Shown here one piece after another: positions 59,359 through 64,000 of a DNA stretch of 64,000 nt (within the stretch, counting starts at the first letter, position 1; every line of letters begins with the position of its first letter). The notes beneath the pieces are model-generated. The model did no database searches. It had not been told where the DNA came from and was given only the letters and a program-made list of their open reading frames with translations. The stretch comes from CAVUQH01 sp963774445 (GTDB lineage: Bacteria > Myxococcota_A > Polyangia > Haliangiales > Haliangiaceae): NCBI GenBank assembly GCA_963774445.1, contig CAVZFC010000019.1:372001-436000 (forward strand), read 5' to 3'. A program made the position numbers and the translations under genes.

Positions 59359-60003
59359 ATGGGCACTAATCGCAAACATTTCGTCGTTGTCGTTGCGCAC
59401 GACCTTTCCGAACAAGCCGATCGCGCGCTCGAACAGGCGATCGATTTCGCCACCCGCTACGAGACCACGGATCTGCACGTGCTCGGAGTGATCGAGAATC
59501 GCGCCAGCTTCAGCGACGTGATCGGAACGCACAAAACCGACTACGCCGCGGCCGAGAAGGCCCAGGAAGTATTGCGGACCGTCGCCGACAAGAAGCTCCT
59601 CGAGGCCGGGCCGGATGGCATCAAGCTGTTCGTCCACGGTCGCCTCGGCGCGCCGTCCAAGGAGATCGTCGAGCTGGCGACCGAGGCCGAAGCCGACATG
59701 ATCGTCGTCGGCACCCACGGCCGCAGCGGCATGAACCGCCTGCTCCTGGGCTCGGTGGCCGAGAAGGTGGTGCGCCACGCCCCCTGCCCGGTGCTGGTGG
59801 CCCGCCCGCTGACCAAGCACTCGGAGCCAGACCCGACGTTCGAGCCGGAGCCGGCGTGCCAGGCCTGCGTCGCCAAGCGCAAGGAGACCAGCGGCGCGGT
59901 CTGGTGGTGCGAAGAGCATTCGCACCATCACCTCAAGCCGCACGTTTACAGCTACAAGAGTGGAATCGCACAGAAGCGCCCGGACTACGCTCCTCTCCTC
60001 TAA
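59359..60003 (+). CDS. Universal stress protein with Cys/His tail
   Basis: A 214 aa protein. The Usp domain occupies residues 8-148 (HFVVVVAHDLSEQADRALEQ, GTHGRSGMNRLLLGSVAEKV ATP loop). The C-terminal 65 residues contain Cys167-x-x-Cys170, Cys184, His187 and a run of His189-191 before KPHVYSYK, which looks like a metal-binding knuckle. Usp proteins of this length without the tail are common, and the tail is unusual. The sigma-54 promoter upstream and the following sulfur-transport genes suggest redox or metal stress control. Confidence 0.88.
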   Translation: MGTNRKHFVVVVAHDLSEQADRALEQAIDFATRYETTDLHVLGVIENRASFSDVIGTHKTDYAAAEKAQEVLRTVADKKLLEAGPDGIKLFVHGRLGAPSKEIVELATEAEADMIVVGTHGRSGMNRLLLGSVAEKVVRHAPCPVLVARPLTKHSEPDPTFEPEPACQACVAKRKETSGAVWWCEEHSHHHLKPHVYSYKSGIAQKRPDYAPLL

Positions 60004-60121
60004 GCTCCTCCTCCGTCGGGCGCTCGGCTGGGGCGCCCCGCGTTGCAGGCCCGTGCGACGATGTCGCGACGGCCGGTGCGCGGGGCGCGCCTAAGTCATC
60101 GCTTTGCTTCATCCCGCTTCC

Positions 60122-60137
60122 TGGTATGTATTCTGCT
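60122..60137 (+). promoter_or_regulatory. Candidate sigma-54 promoter for the YeeE-like pair
   Basis: TGGTATGTATTCTGCT keeps the essential GG and GC elements 12 bases apart, though -24 TAT departs from CAC. It lies 40 bases before the first transporter ATG. Confidence 0.5.
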
Positions 60138-60176
60138 GTAGTCAGGCAGTCTTGCCCCTGGGGCCAGGAGACGGGA

Positions 60177-60602
60177 ATGACACAGACCGATGCCATCTAT
60201 GGACTCGCCGGCGGGGCGATGATCGGGCTAGCCGCCGCCGCAATGCTGCTGGGCAACGGACGTATCGCCGGCGTCAGCGGCATCTTCGGCAATGCCCTGC
60301 GCGATGACGGCGAGCGGCCCAGCCGCCTGGCGTTCTTGCTCGGCCTCGTGGCCGGTGGCGCGATCCTCCTGGTCGCCTGGCCGTCGCGCATGCCCCACGT
60401 CGCCGTCGCCCCCCTCGAGCTCGTCCTGCTCGCCGGCCTGCTGGTCGGCTTCGGCACCCAGCTGGGCAGCGGCTGCACCAGCGGCCACGGCGTCTGCGGC
60501 GTCTCTCGCCTGTCGCCGCGCTCGCTGATCGCCACCGGCACCTTCATGGCCACCGGCGCCATCACCGTGGCGCTGATGCACGCGTTCGGGGTGTCGGCAT
60601 GA
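60177..60602 (+). CDS. YeeE/YedE-family transporter, N-terminal half
   Basis: A 141 aa membrane protein with four hydrophobic helices. The motif GSGCTSGHGVCGVSRLSPRS carries the conserved Cys pair of YeeE/YedE sulfur transporters, thought to move thiosulfate or sulfide-like ions. The stop overlaps the start of the next gene (ATGA). It forms a split transporter with that product. AGGAGA precedes the start. Upstream sits a sigma-54-type promoter. Confidence 0.85.
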   Translation: MTQTDAIYGLAGGAMIGLAAAAMLLGNGRIAGVSGIFGNALRDDGERPSRLAFLLGLVAGGAILLVAWPSRMPHVAVAPLELVLLAGLLVGFGTQLGSGCTSGHGVCGVSRLSPRSLIATGTFMATGAITVALMHAFGVSA

Positions 60603-61066
60603 GGCCGCGCAACGTCGTGCTCGCGTTCGTCACCGGCCTGCTGTTCGCACTCGGGCTGGGCGTGGCCGGCATGACCCTGCCGGAAAAGATCGTCGGCTTC
60701 CTCGATTTCAGCGGCAAGTGGGACCCGACCCTGATGTTCGTCATGGGCGGGGCCACCATGGTCTACGGCGTCGCCTTCCGGTTGATCCGCCGGCGTGCGC
60801 GGCCACTGTTCGCCGACGTGCTGGCCGTGCCGACCCGGCGCGACATCGACGCCCGGCTCATCGGCGGCGCCGCCATCTTCGGCGTCGGCTGGGGCATGGG
60901 CGGCTTCTGCCCGGGCCCGGCGCTGGTCGGCGGCATCGGTGGAGCGCAGCAAGTGCTGCTGTTCCTCGCCGGCATGACCGGCGGCGTGATCGTCTATCGG
61001 GTCTGGGACCGCGCGGTCAACCGAGTCGGAGCTCGCGCAACTTCCGCCACAACGTCGAACGGCTGA
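60599..61066 (+). CDS. DUF6691/YeeE-family transporter, second half
   Basis: A 155 aa membrane protein with three or four helices (AFVTGLLFALGLGVAGMTLP, GGAAIFGVGWGMGGFCPGPA). The GFCPGPALVG motif carries the conserved Cys of the second YeeE half. Such pairs are often next to sulfide- or persulfide-handling genes. It overlaps the convergent sigma-54 activator gene by 50 bases at the 3' end, so the last 17 or so residues are doubly coded. Confidence 0.83.
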   Translation: MRPRNVVLAFVTGLLFALGLGVAGMTLPEKIVGFLDFSGKWDPTLMFVMGGATMVYGVAFRLIRRRARPLFADVLAVPTRRDIDARLIGGAAIFGVGWGMGGFCPGPALVGGIGGAQQVLLFLAGMTGGVIVYRVWDRAVNRVGARATSATTSNG

Positions 61067-61976
61067 TTCCGAGCAGCTCGGCCGCTTCGGCCTTGCGTCC
61101 GCCGGCTCGGCGCAGGGCGTCGACGATCTGCCCCCGCTCGCCAGCATCTTCCACCGGCTCGTCGGGCGGTGGCTCGCCGCGCAGCTCGGGGGTCAGCTCG
61201 CCGGTGTGAAGGACCGGACCTTCGCCGATTGCGAAGGCGTATTCGATGACATTGTGCAGCTCGCGTACGTTGCCCGGCCAGTCGTAGGCGAGCATCGCGT
61301 CCATCGCGTCGGCGCTGATCATCTCCACCGTGCGCTCCCCGGCGGCGCGGTTTTGCTCGTCGACGAAATGCCAGGCCAGCGCCTCGACGTCGCCAGTGCG
61401 CTCGCGCAGCGGCGGCAGGAACAGCGGCACCACGCGGATCCGGTACATCAGATCTTCGCGGAAGCGCCGCTCCTCCACCTCGCGCCGGAGCGCCTTGTTG
61501 GTCGCCGACAAGAGGCGCACATCGACCTGGATCGGGTCGGCGCCGCCGACCGGGATGAAGTTCCGCTCCTGCACGACGCGCAGGAGACGCGCCTGGATGT
61601 CGAGCGGCATCTCGGCGATCTCGTCGAGAAAGACGGTGCCGCCGTTGGCCAGCTCGAATAGCCCCTGGCGGTCGCGCACCGCTCCGGTGAAGGCGCCGCG
61701 CACGTGGCCGAACAGCTCCGACGCCAGAAGCTCGGCGGTCAGCGTCGCGCAGTTGATGGCGCGAAACGGCCCATGCGACCGGCGCCCCAGCTCGTGGATC
61801 GCCTGGGCCACCAACTCCTTGCCGGTGCCGGTCTCGCCGCGGATCAGCACCGACGAGCTGGTCCGCGCCACCCGCTCGAGCAGGGTGAACAGGCGGTGCA
61901 TTTCCGGCGCCGCGGTCAGGATCCCGTGGAAGTCGGTCAGGGTGACCTCGGGCCGGTCGAGGGTGTCGCGACTCAT
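61017..61976 (-). CDS. Sigma-54-dependent transcription activator
   Basis: The protein is 319 aa. The AAA+ domain (18-250) has Walker A GETGTGKE, the sigma-54-interaction loop GAFTGAVRDRQGLFE, Walker B GGTVFLDEIAEM, and R-finger region DLMYRIRVVPLFLPPLRERT. The C-terminal Fis-type HTH is ISRSTLWRKLREL. There is no receiver or other input domain, so activity may be governed by abundance or a partner protein. It probably drives the sigma-54 promoters before the Usp and transporter genes. ATG 61976 is the first Met before VTLTDFHG. Confidence 0.92.
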   Translation of the reverse strand: MSRDTLDRPEVTLTDFHGILTAAPEMHRLFTLLERVARTSSSVLIRGETGTGKELVAQAIHELGRRSHGPFRAINCATLTAELLASELFGHVRGAFTGAVRDRQGLFELANGGTVFLDEIAEMPLDIQARLLRVVQERNFIPVGGADPIQVDVRLLSATNKALRREVEERRFREDLMYRIRVVPLFLPPLRERTGDVEALAWHFVDEQNRAAGERTVEMISADAMDAMLAYDWPGNVRELHNVIEYAFAIGEGPVLHTGELTPELRGEPPPDEPVEDAGERGQIVDALRRAGGRKAEAAELLGISRSTLWRKLRELRLG

Positions 61977-62064
61977 GTCGCGACATGATACGCGACGCGC
62001 GCCCGGCGCGCCCACCGAAACGGATACAACGCGTTGAAATAATGGCGAAAGCCTGGCCAGGACA

Positions 62065-63366
62065 GTGCTGGACCAGGCCCTGCAATTCACCCGGTTCGTG
62101 CGACGCTTTCTGCCCTTCTGGCTCCGTTCCTACGAACGCGCCGACCTGCGCGGCGACCTCGTCGCCGGGCTCACGACCGCCGTCATGCTCGTCCCCCAGG
62201 GGATGGCGTACGCGCTCTTGGCCGGACTGCCGCCGATCGTCGGCCTGTACGCGGCCACCCTGCCCCTGGTGATCTACGCCTTCGTCGGCAGCTCGCGCGA
62301 GGTGTCGATCGGGCCCGCGGCGATCGACTCGATGCTCACCGGGGCCGGCGTCGGCGCCCTGGCCGTGGCCGGCAGCGCCCGCTACGGCCAGCTGGCGATC
62401 CTGCTGGCGGCGCTGGTCGCCGGCGCCTACCTGACCATGGCGCTCCTCCGGGTTGGACACCTGGCGACGCGCATTCCGCACTCGGTGATCACCGGCTTCA
62501 CCTCGGCCGCAGCGCTGATCATCGCCGCCAGCCAGCTCGGGCCGCTCCTGGGCCTGCACATCGCGCGCGGCCCGCTCTTCCACACGATCGCCGCAGCCGG
62601 CCGCGCCCTGCCCGACATCGATCCGACGACGGCGATCATCGGCCTGGGATCGATCGCGCTGCTGGTAACGCTGCGCCGCTGGAGACCGATGTTCCCGCGG
62701 GCGCTGGCGGTGGTCGTCCTGAGCTCACTGGCGGTCTGGCTCACCGGCGCCGACGTCGCCATCGTCGGTGCCGTGCCCGGCGGCCTGCCCGCGCTGACGC
62801 TGCCGTCGGGCTCGATGAGCGACATCCTCGAGCTACTGCCGGTGGCGATCACCATCGCCGCCATCGGCTTCATGGAGGCAACCTCGGTCGCCCGCGCCTT
62901 CGCCCGCCGCCGCGGCTACGAGATCCGGCCCAACACCGAGCTGTGGGGGCTGGGCCTGGCCAACGCCGGAGCGGCGCTGGTGGGCGGCTTCCCGGTCACC
63001 GGGGGTCTTGCGCGCACGGCGGTCAACGCCCAGGCCGGCGCCCGCTCGGGGCTGGCCGCGCTGGTCACGGCGGCGGCCGTCGCCCTGACGCTGCTCTTTC
63101 TGACCCCCCTGTTCTTCTTCCTGCCCCGCGCAGTGCTCGCCGGGATCATCACGTCGGCGGTCGTCGGCCTGGTCGACCTGGGCGAGATGCGCCACCTGTA
63201 CCGCCACGATCGCCCACAGCTTCTGGTTCTGGCGGTGACGTTTGCCGCCATCGTCGTCGCCGGCATCGCCGAGGGGCTGATCGTCGGCCTCGCCGCCGCG
63301 GTCGCAGTCGCGCTGGCGGCGCGACTGCGATCCGTTCACGCTGGCGAGGCGATCATACGTCGGTGA
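62065..63366 (+). CDS. SulP-family anion transporter lacking STAS
   Basis: A 433 aa membrane protein. The core PWLRSYERADLRGDLVAGLT-like N-terminus (LRSYERADLRGDLVAGLTTA), VLVPQGMAYALLAGLPP, and VSIGPAAIDSML match SulP sulfate/bicarbonate carriers with about twelve helices. SulP proteins normally continue into a cytoplasmic STAS domain, but this one ends right after the last helix (VAVALAARLRSVHAGEAIIRR). GTG 62065 is used; GTG 62098 also fits and lies downstream of a weak sigma-54-like site. The stop overlaps the opposing MerR gene by 14 bases. Confidence 0.88.
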   Translation: MLDQALQFTRFVRRFLPFWLRSYERADLRGDLVAGLTTAVMLVPQGMAYALLAGLPPIVGLYAATLPLVIYAFVGSSREVSIGPAAIDSMLTGAGVGALAVAGSARYGQLAILLAALVAGAYLTMALLRVGHLATRIPHSVITGFTSAAALIIAASQLGPLLGLHIARGPLFHTIAAAGRALPDIDPTTAIIGLGSIALLVTLRRWRPMFPRALAVVVLSSLAVWLTGADVAIVGAVPGGLPALTLPSGSMSDILELLPVAITIAAIGFMEATSVARAFARRRGYEIRPNTELWGLGLANAGAALVGGFPVTGGLARTAVNAQAGARSGLAALVTAAAVALTLLFLTPLFFFLPRAVLAGIITSAVVGLVDLGEMRHLYRHDRPQLLVLAVTFAAIVVAGIAEGLIVGLAAAVAVALAARLRSVHAGEAIIRR

Positions 63367-63820
63367 GCAGGGCCCGAGTGGTCGAGTCGAGCGAGCCTCG
63401 CTCGGCACAACCAGTACAGTCCTCCACCTCGCCGTTGCACTGCTTGCAGCCCTCCAGGGTCTCGCGCGCGGTGACCAGGCGGTGGCGCACGCGCCGGAGC
63501 GCGTCGATCCGCTCGGTGACCACCTGGATCATCGAGTCGAGCTCGGAGGCCACCTGGTTGGCGATCGGTGCCACCGGCGAGGCCGGCTCCGGTTTTGTGT
63601 GCGCCTCGATCAGGTTGCTGATCTCCTCGATGCCGAGGCCGGCGTCGCGCAGCCCCACGATGAGCCGCAGCCGATGAAAGGCCGACTCGTCGTAGCGACG
63701 GTTGCCGGTCGCGCGAACCGGTTTGATCAACCCCTTCGCCTGGTAGTAGCGCAGGGCTTTCCGGGTACACCCGGCGGCGCTGGTGAGCTCGGTGCTGCTG
63801 AACAGTCTGGATGCGTCCAT
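63353..63820 (-). CDS. MerR-family regulator with paired CxxC motifs
   Basis: The protein is 155 aa. The winged HTH spans residues 8-75 (ELTSAAGCTRKALRYYQAKG, TGNRRYDESAFHRL), followed by the dimerisation helix and a C-terminal Cys block CKQC at 125-128 and CTGC at 135-138. These could bind Fe-S or metal as in SoxR-like or metal sensors, but the spacing differs from SoxR. It starts 17 bases after the CBS gene with a good GGAGAAG site. Target genes probably include its sulfur-handling neighbours. Confidence 0.85.
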   Translation of the reverse strand: MDASRLFSSTELTSAAGCTRKALRYYQAKGLIKPVRATGNRRYDESAFHRLRLIVGLRDAGLGIEEISNLIEAHTKPEPASPVAPIANQVASELDSMIQVVTERIDALRRVRHRLVTARETLEGCKQCNGEVEDCTGCAERGSLDSTTRALLTDV

Positions 63821-63837
63821 ATCTCGTCTTCTCCGTG

Positions 63838-64000
63838 CTAGCCGAACCGGTAGTCGTCTACGCCCACGCGCGCCAAATCCGTGCGCGTGACGACGCCGAC
63901 GAGGTCTTCTCCCTCGACTACGGGCAGACAGCCGATGCGCTGCTCGCGCATCACCGTGACCGCCTCCCCCAGCGTCGCCATGGGCGACGCAATCCACATC
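63838..64000 (-). CDS. CBS-domain protein, partial (5' end outside window)
   Basis: The visible 53 codons read ATLGEAVTVMREQRIGCLPV, EGEDLVGVVTRTDLAR and end DDYRFG. This is the end of a CBS pair, which binds adenine nucleotides in regulatory proteins. The start lies beyond the window. A 17-base spacer separates it from the MerR gene; both are likely on one transcript. Confidence 0.75.
   Translation of the reverse strand, partial: MWIASPMATLGEAVTVMREQRIGCLPVVEGEDLVGVVTRTDLARVGVDDYRFG

Noticed and set aside
62042..62272. Alternative ORF MAKAWPGQCW overlapping the SulP start
   Set aside because: Frame lacks conserved motifs and ends early; the SulP frame carries the family motifs.

Overview
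The window is about 70% GC with dense genes and many GTG starts. It is rich in secreted lipoproteins with Asp/Pro/Gly linkers, TolB-like and YVTN-like propellers, lamin-tail domains, a Hanks-type kinase and a MYXO-CTERM-like tail. With a polyhydroxyalkanoate (PHA) locus, this points to a Myxococcota (delta-proteobacterial, perhaps Kofleriaceae-like) chromosome. This is inferred from protein style, not from a marker gene. I saw no rRNA, tRNA, CRISPR array, phage or insertion sequence. No gene-free stretch exceeds 300 bases.

Layout. 1-4198 (-): a tightly overlapping operon of two paralogous lipoproteins bracketing an alpha/beta hydrolase and a porin-like protein. 4247-8742: PHA module (phaR regulator, carboxylate symporter, phasin, short class III-like phaC, SDR reductase) with two PhaR-type boxes. 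8890-14880: small lipoproteins, a RecD2 helicase, a hydrolase, a TolB-like lipoprotein. 14893-18173: PafB/PafC-like WYL regulators, then a two-gene unit facing them. 18249-21745: membrane-anchored and lipoprotein genes, then a ComEA-like helix-hairpin-helix (HhH) protein. 21819-25850 (-): two propeller lipoproteins plus an outer-membrane barrel. 25990-38801: M20 peptidase, histidine kinase, TetR regulator with paired operators, Ser/Thr kinase, serine hydrolase, acyl-CoA carboxyltransferase, TPR lipoprotein, FAD oxidoreductase, HspQ.

39380-45480 is the most unusual block: five coupled genes alternating lamin-tail-domain lipoproteins with lipoprotein thermonuclease-fold proteins, ending in an HhH plus outer-membrane barrel protein. 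I read it as a candidate cell-surface DNA-processing system. 45546-59178 holds Usp, acyl reductase, ferredoxin, GNAT, DUF2330/MYXO-CTERM, a possible clan CD peptidase with a PPC-like domain, an amino-acid dehydrogenase and a DUF362 lipoprotein. 59296-64000 looks like a sigma-54-controlled sulfur/stress module: Usp with a Cys/His tail, split YeeE/YedE transporter, sigma-54 activator, SulP without STAS, MerR with paired CxxC motifs, and a CBS fragment.

Five genes (near 4106, 27183, 33319, 37615 and 52652) are each broken by one single-base indel, while both halves remain well conserved. This looks more like uncorrected assembly error than gene decay. Three short palindromic repeats of one REP-like family sit in gaps between convergent genes.
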